Positions 10,237 through 19,401 of a DNA stretch of 64,000 nt are shown here, one piece after another (position 1 is the stretch's first letter; each line of letters opens with the position of its first letter). A program made the position numbers and the translations under genes. Below the pieces are notes generated by a model that was given only the letters and a program-made list of their open reading frames with translations, had not been told where the DNA came from and did not search any database. Source of the DNA: Phytophthora colocasiae (lineage: Eukaryota; Oomycota; Peronosporomycetes; Peronosporales; Peronosporaceae). The stretch spans positions 620,001-684,000 of the forward strand of contig JAGKQI010000084.1 of assembly GCA_018806915.1 (NCBI GenBank). The letters run 5' to 3'.

Positions 10237-11170
10237 TGAGTCCCAACTCTGCTTTCGAAGCGCTGCTTCTTAGTCTCCGCACTGAGGGAGTCATCACCCT
10301 CAGTGATCCATCGACGACGAGCTGCTTCCGCTCTTCGGCTTCATGATCCACTCTATCGACATCCGAGAGAATGCAAATTTGTTCGATGCGTCCATCTTAC
10401 AAGACCCGCGCGAAGCGCTTCCAACTCATCGTTGGAAGTGCGGTCAACGCCGACGCACACATCAGAGGATTCTCCAACCGCATCCTCTGGTACTGTAACC
10501 CAGTACCAGTACGTGTCAAGACGTTCAACGTCTCGACACTCGGTGTCTGCACTGCAGATACACCCGTCTCAGTCTACCATGGAGCCCGGCTCCAGGTGCT
10601 CCACGTCCAAGGCATCGCACCTTGGACGAGACGTTATCGCAATGTCAGCGGATTCCTTCCGCTGACTAGCACTATCAAGCCCTGCTTAGGTGCCGCTCAT
10701 CGCGTGCAGCGCTGCTGCACGTGAGCACGCAGGTTCTTCGGGTGCTGGACGTTTGCAACCGCCAGCACCTCCTGCCGCGCAGTCGGTTCCCTAAACCGCT
10801 GCGCCTCCATTCGCTCCTACGGATGGAGCAACTTCACCCGGTCCTACGGATGAAGCAACCGCATCGTCGACTCCCGGAGTCGACGTGCTCTCGCTAGCTT
10901 TCAGCGCTAGCGAGTGTTCGCTTACACGTACCATCAGCTCCCAGAGCTGACGCACGTCTTTCGGTTCTCCGAATTTTATTTTCTACGTCAACTCCCAGAG
11001 TTGACGCGACGTCGTCGGCGCGACCCTTGGGAGCTTGAAGTACCTCCAAGGATACCGGTAATACCGGTATCTTACCTTCTTTCAGGTGAATGCGATTCAC
11101 CTGACCATCCCTCATGTGACAAATATCATTCAGATGTTTATGCGTCAGGTGATTCACATTCACCTGGCCA
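10237..11170 (-). other. Gypsy spacer between protease and RT, dense in hairpins
   Basis: No frame stays open for long. In complete relatives this is a poorly conserved linker. It holds the clearest cluster of 9+3+9 hairpins: 10865-10885, 10986-11006, 11051-11071 and 11083-11103, plus 10890-10914 with a 7-base loop. Confidence 0.6.
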
Positions 11171-11852
11171 TCACTCATGTGACCCCTTCGGCTCAGATTT
11201 CTGAGTCGACACACATTTTCTCCCAACGACTCCCTGAGTCGCTGGCGGTCGCCGGCGGCGATCGGAGGCAGCAGCGGACGCTGCTGCCTCAACTGAGGAA
11301 TCACATGTACCGCCTGGTGCATGTGCAGCACTGACAGGGCCATCGCTCTCTGTCGCGCATGCGTTGTTGAAGCGTACGAGCGTACGCTTCTCCCAGTCAT
11401 GCCGTGCATGCCACGGCATGCCTAATACCAAGTCGAACTTATCGTCTAGATCCAAGACGATAAGGTCTTGCACAAACGTCCTTCGTTTGTAAGATAAGGA
11501 CTACGCGCTTCTCAGTCCTCACGGTGGCACCTGTTGCCAACCGCACCTCCAACACGCCGCGGGGCGTGTCGGCCTCTTCGAAGTCAAGCCTTCGAAGACT
11601 TCCCTGTCGAACAAAGTTGTTCGACGCGCCCGAGTCCACTAGGGCACGAAGAGAGTTAACTCTCTTCGACATCACGTTCAGGATGACAAGGTTTGACTTG
11701 TCATCTTGCAGCTTACAGCGAGAAACTTTCTCGCTGGGGGCGGCAGTCCTTATTGTCGCGTGTCCAAGCTCGACACGCGAGACTGCATCACCAGTAGGAC
11801 GCCCCGCGCCTACTGGTCCTTGGCGTTTTTTGAACGCCCGCCCGCCATGCAC
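11171..11852 (-). pseudogene. Gypsy aspartic protease
   Basis: The minus-strand frame 11852-11439 contains the active-site triad in LVDSGASNNFVR, followed by a beta-rich stretch (VLEVRLATGATVRTEKRV). After a frame change the flap and C-terminal half continue at 11473-11171 (DLIVLDLDDKFDLVLGMPWHARHD). This retropepsin-type enzyme would process the Gag-Pol polyprotein. It overlaps the 3' end of gag by about 40 bases in another frame. The frameshift near 11455 inactivates it. Confidence 0.75.
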
Positions 11853-12486
11853 TCGCGTGCATAGTGACCGATGTTACTACACTTGTAACATCGAACCTTG
11901 CTGTTCCTACGCTGCTGTTGACCAGCAGTCGTAGCACTCGAGAGGTCCATAGGTTCAGGACCTCCCGTCTTCACAACAGGACGCGCCTGCTTCGGCGCGT
12001 TCGCATGGAGTTTAGCGTGACGCCTGCTAAACTCCTCTTGCATCGCAAGGCTGATCGCCTCCTCCAGAGTATTCGGATACTCTCGGAAGAGGTATGTTTT
12101 GACGGGACCATCTCTTAGTCCCTTCATGAACGTGACGACCTTGGTCGCCTCGTCGATCGGTTTGGCCACTATGTTCGATATCAAGTATCGAGCACGCTGG
12201 GCGAAGGTGTGAACATCATCCTTGCCCTGCTGCAGATCGAGAAACTCTGCTCTCGATCTGAACTCGTTCTTCGGGGGCTCAAACGCAAGCTTGAGCTCCT
12301 CTTTGAACACCTCGTACGTGCTGAAGCACGTAGGATCCGAGAGTCGGCGCCCATAGGCCCAACTCCTCGCACGTCCGCCAAGACATGACATGGCGAACGC
12401 GACCTTCGACATCGGATCGACGATACGTCGAGCCGCAACGGCTGTGTCGAGTTCGACAACTAATAGGTCTAAGTAGACCCATTACG
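11810..12486 (-). pseudogene. Gypsy Gag with CCHC zinc knuckle
   Basis: The frame is open from just below a TAA near 12490 to 11810. It contains the capsid-like region (VAFAMSCLGGRARSWAYG, LKLAFEPPKNEFRSRAEFL, YLISNIVAKPIDEATKVV) and the EPMDLSSA phrase that precedes the nucleocapsid. It ends with one zinc knuckle CYKCSNIGHYARECM (C-x2-C-x4-H-x4-C). Gag coats the RNA genome. The first frame upstream is interrupted, so the native start codon is lost or lies further up in another frame. Confidence 0.75.
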
Positions 12487-12913
12487 CCTGGTAGCACTTT
12501 GTAGTCCGTCCCACGACCGACTGCGTATGGAGTCATACGAACGCGGGGTAGAGAAATCCCCAATGGATGAGGGATCCGCTGGGACCCCTCAAATGTCCGT
12601 GACGCGCACGGACTGCGCCCACCTGTCTGATCCAGAGTGGGAGGCTCTCCAAAGACTCTCGCGAGTCATTGGAGAGGCAGCGGTAGCTACGATGCTTCGT
12701 ACGCTATCGCCGACAGAGCAACACGGTGTTGCTCTGGGGTACATTGTTAAGGAGCAACGAGATGTTGCTGCCTCGGTGGCTCTAAGCCACGCGTGGAGTC
12801 GTTGAAACTCCACGTGAGTACCTACACGGGGAAGGAGGACGACCCTCCTTCGGTGGCTAAGGTGGCGTATTTACGTACTCAAACTGTTGAATCCAAAACT
12901 GTGTGGATGAAGA

Positions 12914-13390
12914 GTGCAGGCAAAAAAAAAAAGACAAGGATCGCTGATGCCTGTTGGCGATAGTTGTGGCACAAAGTACGACCTTTTATGGTTTTTAAAA
13001 CTAGACCGTCAACTGATTCACTTCGAGCTTGGAAAAACTCTGCTTTTCAACATGACGTTGGAGCTCAATTGTGGAGATAACAAGGTGGTGAGCAAAAATG
13101 ATTTGCAGATTTACGGTAATGCAGCGGGCTGGTGGAACAGTGAACTAACTATACAGTTCTTGTTGCATCATTTCCAACACCGAGAGAACATAGATACCCA
13201 TGTTTTACTTCTTCTAGACGAATTTTCGGGACATTGGCGCCTTGACGACAGTGAATCGGATTGGGAGCTGGTACGACGTTTGCTGGGAGAAGTGCCCGTA
13301 GTGCGCCATGCTGTGGATACGCGTCACGACATAGAAAACTTTCGTAGTTCCCGAAGAAGAACTAAATTGTTTTGTTTAAAAATTACGTGA
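12914..13390 (+). pseudogene. pogo/Tc1-like (DDE_1) transposase fragment
   Basis: The 158-codon frame contains YGNAAGWWNSELTIQFLLHHF followed by VLLLLDEFSGHW, the block around the second catalytic Asp in DDE_1 (CENP-B/pogo-type) transposases. The N-terminal DNA-binding domain and the first Asp motif are missing. The 3' end shifts out of family resemblance after HAV and stops at 13390. An A11 run at 12922-12932 lies just before the preserved part. The fragment sits exactly at the 5' border of the Gypsy element and may be what replaced its 5' LTR. Confidence 0.65.
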
Positions 13391-14003
13391 TAGAGATGCG
13401 TCGGTACATTTACAGATCTTGTGCATTTTGCAACAATACAACTTCAAAACATGGGGTCTGAAGTAGGAGATCTCAAATACTAGTACGGTAGACACATTTA
13501 TTAGAGTCAGCATTATTAATAGTAGCGCAATCGTTGTCCCATCCATAACCAGCACCTTGCACTTTTCCTTATCATTTGATTTGGCGGCTCGAGGGGGGTG
13601 ACACTTGACACCGATATTACGGTAGGCGGCTTAACTTTGAACACGTCTTAGCATTTAGGACCTCACATGCAGAATCTGCAACGCGATTATCTCGAAAACT
13701 CAAACGCACAGAAAAGGTACACTAGCATCGGGCCTCAGATGGGGTATCGGAACGGAGAAGTAGCGCCTCTGCAATAATCAACATGAACCCATTTCCGTAA
13801 CACTTGCGCAATATATAGTTACCCTAACCCTAGTGATCGGTTTGTTGCGGTTCGTTTAATGGTACTTTGGAAGTCGCTTCTAAGAACAACACGAAATATA
13901 TGAGGTTTTTTTTTTGAAGTCACTTCCAATAACTGATGTAACATTTCTTGTTACATGGAGAATTTTTTTCGTATATTTAAATTTTGCATTTGGACAAGAC
14001 AGT
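13391..14003. other. Intergenic, no gene seen
   Basis: AT-rich stretch between the pogo-like fragment and the Crypton. No coding region was recognised. The left end of the Crypton may lie somewhere in 13.8-14.0 kb but has no recognisable border. Confidence 0.5.
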
Positions 14004-14087
14004 CTTGTACTAGAACACGACCTTCTCGTACTAGGACACGACCTTCTCGTACTAGGACACGACCTTCTTGTACTAGGATACGACAAA
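14004..14087. repeat. Left array, 4 x 21 bp
   Basis: Tandem units of 21 bp, each with a core close to GTACTAGGACACGAC followed by CTTCTC. The last unit is divergent. Because 21 is a multiple of three, the array gives a misleading open frame of VLGHDLL-type repeats. Confidence 0.9.
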
Positions 14088-14192
14088 GAACTACTACGAC
14101 ATGACACAGCAGAACTACGGTTAAAAGTGTTGTTTAAAAATAGCTTGTACACGGTATCATATATTTTCTCTTTGTCCGGCAACCCCTGAGTC

Positions 14193-16025
14193 ATGTCCAG
14201 AACGCAGTCATTTGAAGAGCTCGTCCAGAGCGGAGCTAAGACAGCTTCACACGTTAGGAAGCCAGAGACTAACAAAGCATACGAATCTCACTTTAAGCGA
14301 TTCGTGCAGTTTTGTCTCCTCAACGAATTCCCTGATCCTTCAAGTGCTAGATATCCTGAGCTTCCATCACTCTTAGTGGCTTACATGGAAAGTGTTACGT
14401 CGTCAACATCTGTATCGCATCAAAATGCTGAAAAGATTCGCGCCGCAGTGGCCAGTTACTTCAGTAAACATGACCGAGTCGACAGAGCTGGGCCAGATCA
14501 ATGGGTCCTTCTTCCTGATGTACATGGCGTTGTTCGCGCTTATGGCAATTCAGCAAAAGATACATTCGTGCGTCAATTCATGAGAGGTTTAAAAAAGCGG
14601 ACGGGGAAGGAGTACGTTCAGCGCAAAGCAGCCCCGATTTCTTTACAGATGCTTCGAGTGATTCACCTCCATTTGGGACGCTCAACTAGCTTCACAGCTG
14701 CGTGTAAATTTTGGTTTTGTGCTGTGTCATCGTTTGCTTTCTATGGGATGTGCCGTATAAATGAAGTTCTCAGTCTGAAATGGAAGGATCTGAACTGGGG
14801 TTTGTCTCGCTCAAGTAAACTTGATCCAAGCTGTACTGTGACATACGCAACCTACATTCTTGATGACCGAAAGACAGACGTGGCTGATGGTCGGAAATAC
14901 AATCTTCATCGCCTTAGCGATACGGAGAGGCCCATTGATGCTTATCTACATCTCGAAAAGTGGCTTGAGTTTGTAAGTTCGTTACATAAGTGGCAGGACA
15001 ACGACTTTGTTTTTCCGGCTTTGTCGAAAATTTGTAAAACACAGTTGAAGACTGGCGGTAATCTTACAGGTTGTGAGAAAGTGGATATTAAGTGGGGATC
15101 ACAGATGACTGAGCAAAGTTTCATCAACTTGTTGAATCTTATTGTGAGTGATGTTTGTAAAAATGGCGAAAGTTTATTAGGATTTTCACGGCATGATTGG
15201 TCCGATATTTGGTTTACATCTCACACTTTTCGCCGCGCTGGGGCACAATACAGATTTATTTTTGCTGAGCCTGAAAAACGATGGTCATTACGAATGGTAA
15301 AATGGTGGGCTGGATGGAGCGCTAGTGAGTCAACGGAGACATTGGTGCGTTACTTGCTAGATCAGAGTTGCAATAGCGAAGATGACGTACTTGCTGATTC
15401 TTTAGCCCCTGATAGAGCAGCTTGGGTAGGGTGCCCTAGCACGCACACAGAAGGCCAGCATGCCCAGAACGCGATAGCATCATCTACTCCAATGAGTTAT
15501 GAAAGTCGTTTCGCAAGTATTGAAACAAAACTTGATCTGATTTTGACACGAATGGATCACACCCTTGACGCCCCGTCGGCGCAATACGCCCTGAACGATA
15601 CCTCAAGGCATGACCAACCTAGCAATACTGCGATTCCGTTGGCATTTCCGCCTTCAACCGACTGGAAAGATTTCTGTCAAGTGTACTGGAGGGCAGACCC
15701 AGCGCGGCATTTATTCAAACCTCTGCGAGAGTGGACTTCCAAGGAGAAAAAAGATAGCGGTGTTTCTCGCAGTCGCTTCAGCGTAGCAAAACTAATCGGC
15801 GAAGATGTCTTGTTATATGCAGGGCTAATCGGCTGTGGTGATGTAAAGGATATAACAGCCGAGGTCTTCAACAAGTATACGAATTACTATGTGTTGCACT
15901 GGCAGCTACCGGATCATCAACGAGTTACAAACGCACTAACGATTGACACACTTGCTCAGTTTGTTCGACTCGACAGAAAAAAAACGCCGTGCTGGAGCCA
16001 AAACAATGGCGTTCTCGGTTCATAA
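14193..16025 (+). CDS. Crypton tyrosine recombinase
   Basis: A 610-residue ORF with an ATG at 14193. Residues 20-140 resemble the N-terminal SAM-like core-binding domain (YESHFKRFVQFC, then helical). The catalytic domain follows: Arg188 in GMCRINEVLSLKW, a Lys-containing beta turn near YILDDRKTD (220-228), His344-x-x-Arg347 in HTFRRAGA, Trp residues at 371-375 in KWWAGW, and the nucleophile Tyr387 in RYLLDQ. So the R...HxxR...W...Y set is complete. The C-terminal 200 residues hold a possible coiled segment (SIETKLDLILTRMDH) and a domain with WKDFCQVYW and LREWTSKEK that may be a GCR1_C-like DNA-binding part, as in some Cryptons. There are no stops or frameshifts, so the enzyme may be active. 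It stands between two 21-bp arrays that may be its binding sites. Confidence 0.85.
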   Translation: MSRTQSFEELVQSGAKTASHVRKPETNKAYESHFKRFVQFCLLNEFPDPSSARYPELPSLLVAYMESVTSSTSVSHQNAEKIRAAVASYFSKHDRVDRAGPDQWVLLPDVHGVVRAYGNSAKDTFVRQFMRGLKKRTGKEYVQRKAAPISLQMLRVIHLHLGRSTSFTAACKFWFCAVSSFAFYGMCRINEVLSLKWKDLNWGLSRSSKLDPSCTVTYATYILDDRKTDVADGRKYNLHRLSDTERPIDAYLHLEKWLEFVSSLHKWQDNDFVFPALSKICKTQLKTGGNLTGCEKVDIKWGSQMTEQSFINLLNLIVSDVCKNGESLLGFSRHDWSDIWFTSHTFRRAGAQYRFIFAEPEKRWSLRMVKWWAGWSASESTETLVRYLLDQSCNSEDDVLADSLAPDRAAWVGCPSTHTEGQHAQNAIASSTPMSYESRFASIETKLDLILTRMDHTLDAPSAQYALNDTSRHDQPSNTAIPLAFPPSTDWKDFCQVYWRADPARHLFKPLREWTSKEKKDSGVSRSRFSVAKLIGEDVLLYAGLIGCGDVKDITAEVFNKYTNYYVLHWQLPDHQRVTNALTIDTLAQFVRLDRKKTPCWSQNNGVLGS

Positions 16026-16066
16026 CTAGATCTGTAACATTACTCTGTATTTGACAGATTTTTAAC

Positions 16067-16213
16067 TCATTAGTCGTGTCGTAGTACTCATTAGTCGTGT
16101 CGTAGTACTCATTAGTCGTGCCTTAGTACTAATTAGTCGTGTCGTAGTCCTCATTAGTCGTGTCGTAGTCCTCATTAGTCGTGTCGTAGTACTAATTAGT
16201 CGTATCGTCCTAC
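16067..16213. repeat. Right array, 7 x 21 bp
   Basis: Seven tandem units of 21 bp with the consensus TCATTAGTCGTGTCGTAGTAC and small changes. The reverse complement contains GTACTACGACACGAC, which matches the left-array core at all but one base. Confidence 0.95.
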
Positions 16214-16245
16214 TATTTTATTGTTTCCTGATATTATGCAAGGGT

Positions 16246-17303
16246 TTATTCCTCATCCGATAAACTATCAGGCCCTAACGCTGCCACGAGTTCGGCATCC
16301 TTCTTGCGCTTGGCATCCTTCTCAATATATCGCTGAGCATGTTTCGCGAGCATATCTTCAAGTGACTTGCATTCTTCGAACTCTGCAAAGGCATTAAGTT
16401 TGTCCATCATCGCTGCTTTTGCTGTCAAATACTCATGCTCTTCAAGTTCGGCTTGTTTCTTCCAGCGTGCATCCGCTTTTTTCAATGTAGTCTTCGTGTA
16501 TCGTACATACGTAGTCAAGACCTTAGCTTCATCTGCAACCAACCCCGGCTGGTCTTTCACGTCTGTCTCAAACTGTGTCACCATTTTAAGGGTCTCGACA
16601 ATCTTCTCGCGGATTTCTTCATTGTCTTTGTATCGTGATGGTAGGTACCTCGCTCGATCTGGATGAAGAATAAATTTCAATGCTTTAAACCAAGGTGGTG
16701 TAAGCATACCAGGCGTCTTTGTCCTCTTTGCCTTTGCTGCGGATGCTTTTTCGTTGACCGGTGCTTTTTCCAGTTTTTCCTGTACCTACACAATAATCAA
16801 TGTAATTCAATGCATTCTTATAACAATTTGATTAATTACGAATTTGAACAGGTCGGCGTCAGTACTGATTGGGAAGAGGGGGTGCTTCGTTGGCAGCCAA
16901 TTTGGTTGAGGCCGCGGTGTGATCGCGCCTGGGGCGGCTTCTAGTTCTGCAAGCTCTGCACGAGTGTCTGTCCGTGTTCAAACATGAAAGATCGCACAGA
17001 AACATGCCTATTAGGAGCACTTACTCGCAAGCTTCTTGTAGATTTTTGTTCCTCGTTTTTGTCTCTGCTTGGCCACCGCAGTGTCGCGGTGCTTGGCCCA
17101 CCACTTCTGGTTTATAGCTTTGCGCGTTTGTGCCACTTGCGGGGCTTGTTGCATTTGTGCTTGGAGAAGTTGCTGCGCGAGAACTCCTTCCCGCTCCTCT
17201 CACACAGCTTTGTTGGAGCTGACCCATCGGGTGCTCTTTGCTTACCCATCTTGAGAAAATTTACCGGCACTTTTGAGGCCTGCAACTGATTGGTCAAAAT
17301 CAT
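16246..17303 (-). CDS. Small spliced protein with C2HC-like finger and Lys-rich helical tail
   Basis: The last exon on the minus strand opens at an acceptor near 16790 (VQEKLEKAPVNEKASAAK...) and reads to a stop at 16246. It is helical and charged (ADARWKKQAELEEHEYLTAKAAMMDKL, then a Lys-rich segment and DSLSDEE end). An upstream exon around 17250-17026 holds a basic finger-like stretch (KLCERSGKEFSRSNFSKHKC) and, in another frame, INQKWWAKHRDTAVAKQRQ ending at a GTAAGT donor (17026). One base seems to be missing between these two parts, and the second Cys of the finger is Ser, so the gene may be decaying. It is convergent with the Crypton recombinase, 33 bp beyond the right array. It may be a second Crypton gene or a host gene; I cannot decide. 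Confidence 0.4.
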
Positions 17304-17385
17304 GTTAAATATCTGTTGATTTGTTCTTGCATGAGGGAAAGAAGTCTGTACTAATACATCTACTACAGTAGTAGTACTCTATCTA

Positions 17386-17664
17386 TGTTGCGGGGAACTT
17401 GGGCGCAGCTTGAAGGAAGTAGGGTAGAAGAGAGAAAAAGAAGAAGTAAGATTAATGTTTAAGAAAGTAGATAGCTACTCAGTAGAAAATAGTATGCGGC
17501 ATTCAGAAACGTAGTCTAGAATTGCCTCTACCATTCATCGTACTGATGTCACAGACATTTTAGTACATAATTTATTAGAGTCAAAAGTACCGTGTCTCTT
17601 CATTATTAGTTCATAGAAGACACGGTGTAGAGGTGGTCCCTATGAACGAGCCCTAACCTCAACA
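17386..17664 (-). repeat. 3' LTR of the Copia element
   Basis: A 279-bp repeat, identical by eye to 24150-24428. It is preceded by ATCTA at 17381-17385. Confidence 0.95.
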
Positions 17665-17674
17665 GCCTCCCTGG
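17665..17674 (-). promoter_or_regulatory. Polypurine tract of the Copia element
   Basis: The minus strand reads CCAGGGAGGC directly before the TGTTGAGG that begins the 3' LTR, the expected position for the plus-strand primer. Confidence 0.6.
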
Positions 17675-18762
17675 ATCGACATCAGGGAACATCATTGGAT
17701 AATAAAATATACGTGTTTTGATTGGTCTGTTAAAACCCTGTTAAAAGTGTTCAGTCAATCCACAAAATGGCTACACGAAATCAAGTATTTTTCGTTTTTG
17801 AAGCTCCTAGAGGCCCTACGGCCAAACGGAGACCGGATTTGGACTCTCCTCGCCAGGGCGGTTTTCTGGCGAGGTGGAGTCCAAATCACCATTCGGCCAC
17901 CTGGGCATCAGGTGGCAGATTTAAAAATGAGGTGTAAGTGCAAAACGAATTAAGTTTTAGAGTGATAGATTTTAAGAGTACGATTGTTGAAGTGGGACGA
18001 TACATGTGGCTGTCTTATCCGCACGTGCGTGGCAGAGCAGCATAACCTTTTGGCTACAGACCAAACATTTAGGAAAAGCATGTTGATATGCTGTCAGCAG
18101 GTCTCAATCGTGCTTTGTGCGGCTAGGCGGAACCTACATGCTTCTGTGTGTCCACTGAGCAGCTAATTTCCACTTCTGCGCCTTCTAGCATACCTCAGCA
18201 TCTCGACATCCTGCACAGCGTCTCGTCAAAGTTTCTTCGGCTAGTTCTCCATCTTAACTGCCAGTACAACGTCTCGTGAAAGTCTCTTCGGCTAGTTCAG
18301 CATCTATACTGCCAGTACAGCGTCTCAAGAAAGTCTCATTGGATATTTCAGCAGCTTCTGAAGTTTGTAAGCAGTTTCCTGAGCAAGAAGTGATCGACTA
18401 CCGTTCTTTGAACACCTTAGCACTGAGTTTTGTGCCTTTCAGTGACGTTTGGAGCATTGTTTCTGTTTGCCAGTGGCGAGTGGAGCATTCTTGTGGTTAT
18501 TTGAATTTGCTAGTGGCTTCTGGAGCATTAAATTCACTGCCGTGGACTGTGATTGGTGTCTATTTCATTGCAACTATTGTACGTGTATGGGTTAGCCTGC
18601 GTTGATCTGGCAGATTGGTCTGGGGTTCCGTTATCAAACGCCAGCCCCGGAGATCATGCCTAGGTCTGCCCAGGTTAGCCGTATGCATTGTACGGTAGTT
18701 CAATAATTAGCTTTGAGGACCCAAGACATCTACTCAACTGAATGTAACAGCAAGAAATTCAA
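17675..18762. other. Extra 3' region of the Copia element, upstream of the antisense ORF
   Basis: No retrotransposon domain is visible. Between about 18195 and 18350 an imperfect unit of roughly 60 bp is present two to three times (CTGCCAGTACA, CGTCTCGTGAAAGTCT, TTCGGCTAGTTC). A plus-strand frame of 109 codons (18276-18605) begins in these repeats and could belong to an upstream exon of the following ORF, but no splice signal convinced me. Confidence 0.4.
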
Positions 18763-19153
18763 CATGCATTTCCGCGACTCCATTGCCTGTAATCGTCGAT
18801 TCTACGACTACAGGTACCGAACTTGGTCAAGACCTTTCTCGTGGCATATCATGGAAAAATTTCGGGCTTTTGTATTGCAATTACATATAGCTGGTTCGAG
18901 ACTATCATTGGAGGAAATTGAGTTCAACAGGCACCGTACTGGACACCGAGGTGTCGATGCCATAGCACGGTTGCCCTTAGAGGACGGTGTCTATTTGGTT
19001 GCTGCCAGCAACACTTTGGCAGTTGGACATGCATTTGTCCTCCAGGTCCGTGGTGCCCAGAAGACAGTTTTGGACGACTCGTCTCAGCGTCCTTTGGACA
19101 ACTACGGTGAGTGGATTGACATAGTGATGTTCGTTCGTAAAGTTGCACTTTAG
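18763..19153 (+). CDS. Antisense ORF within the Copia element, function unknown
   Basis: The plus-strand frame ends at 19153. The ATG at 18763 gives about 130 residues; an earlier start codon in frame exists at 18713. The C-terminal half looks like a folded domain: EDGVYLVAASNTLAVGHAFVLQV followed by KTVLDDSSQ and NYGEWIDIVMFVRKVAL. The His and Asp in GHAFVL and VLDDSS are spaced like those of papain-fold peptidases or similar enzymes, but no convincing catalytic Cys is visible, so this is a suggestion only. The ORF lies between pol and the 3' LTR in the opposite orientation to the element. It is short and may be the 3' part of a longer gene. Confidence 0.4.
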
Positions 19154-19201
19154 ATTAAATTCTAAATATATTTCATTCTTGTTTCTTCACATTTTGTTCT
19201 A

Positions 19202-19230
19202 TTGTAAATGTAAATGTAAATGTAAATTTG
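19202..19230. repeat. Short tandem repeat of TAAATG
   Basis: About four units of a 6-bp repeat, just after the antisense ORF and inside the Copia element. Confidence 0.8.
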
Positions 19231-19401
19231 GCGGCTGTGTGCCAGGAAAACTCTTTGAGTATAAAACCTTACCGTAAGTAAATGAGAAAACCTTTTACTG
19301 TTAAAGTTCTTAAAGGAAAAACTCATGTTACTACGTGACTCTTTATTAGTTGTGAAGTAATATATGAAATGATGAAATTTATCGTGTATTTTAAAGTAGG
19401 C

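Larger units (their letters stand above)
5465..12860 (-). mobile_element. Gypsy-type LTR retrotransposon with chromodomain, degenerate, 5' LTR not found
   Basis: On the minus strand, from high to low coordinates: gag with a CCHC knuckle, aspartic protease, a spacer, RT-RNase H, integrase and a C-terminal chromodomain, then a polypurine tract and a putative 3' LTR. This is the chromovirus gene order. Every domain carries frameshifts, and the RT lacks the segment with its first catalytic Asp. I searched 12.8-13.6 kb by eye for a copy of the putative 3' LTR and found none, so the 5' LTR is missing or was replaced by the adjacent pogo-like fragment. The whole element, LTR included, is packed with short perfect hairpins that stop at its edges. 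A long ORF on the opposite strand starts next to the 3' LTR. Confidence 0.85.
14004..16213 (+). mobile_element. Crypton (tyrosine-recombinase transposon) with inverted 21-bp arrays
   Basis: An intact recombinase gene (14193-16025) lies between a left array of four 21-bp units and a right array of seven 21-bp units. The two arrays are reverse complements of each other over a core of about 16 bases. The limits given are those of the arrays; the true ends may lie further out. Cryptons move as DNA circles by tyrosine recombination and normally lack terminal inverted repeats, so the arrays are unusual. Confidence 0.7.

Noticed and set aside
12527..12805. Plus-strand ORF of 92 codons opposite the gag leader
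   Set aside because: Looks helical and plausible (LSDPEWEALQRLSRVIGEAA), but the region is dense in hairpins, which makes both strands alike in composition and openness. No domain or second evidence was found.
13914..14189. Plus-strand ORF with VLGHDLL repeats
   Set aside because: It is only the translation of the left 21-bp array; 21 is divisible by three.
16067..16213. CRISPR-like array
   Set aside because: Units are contiguous 21-bp tandem repeats with no unique spacers.
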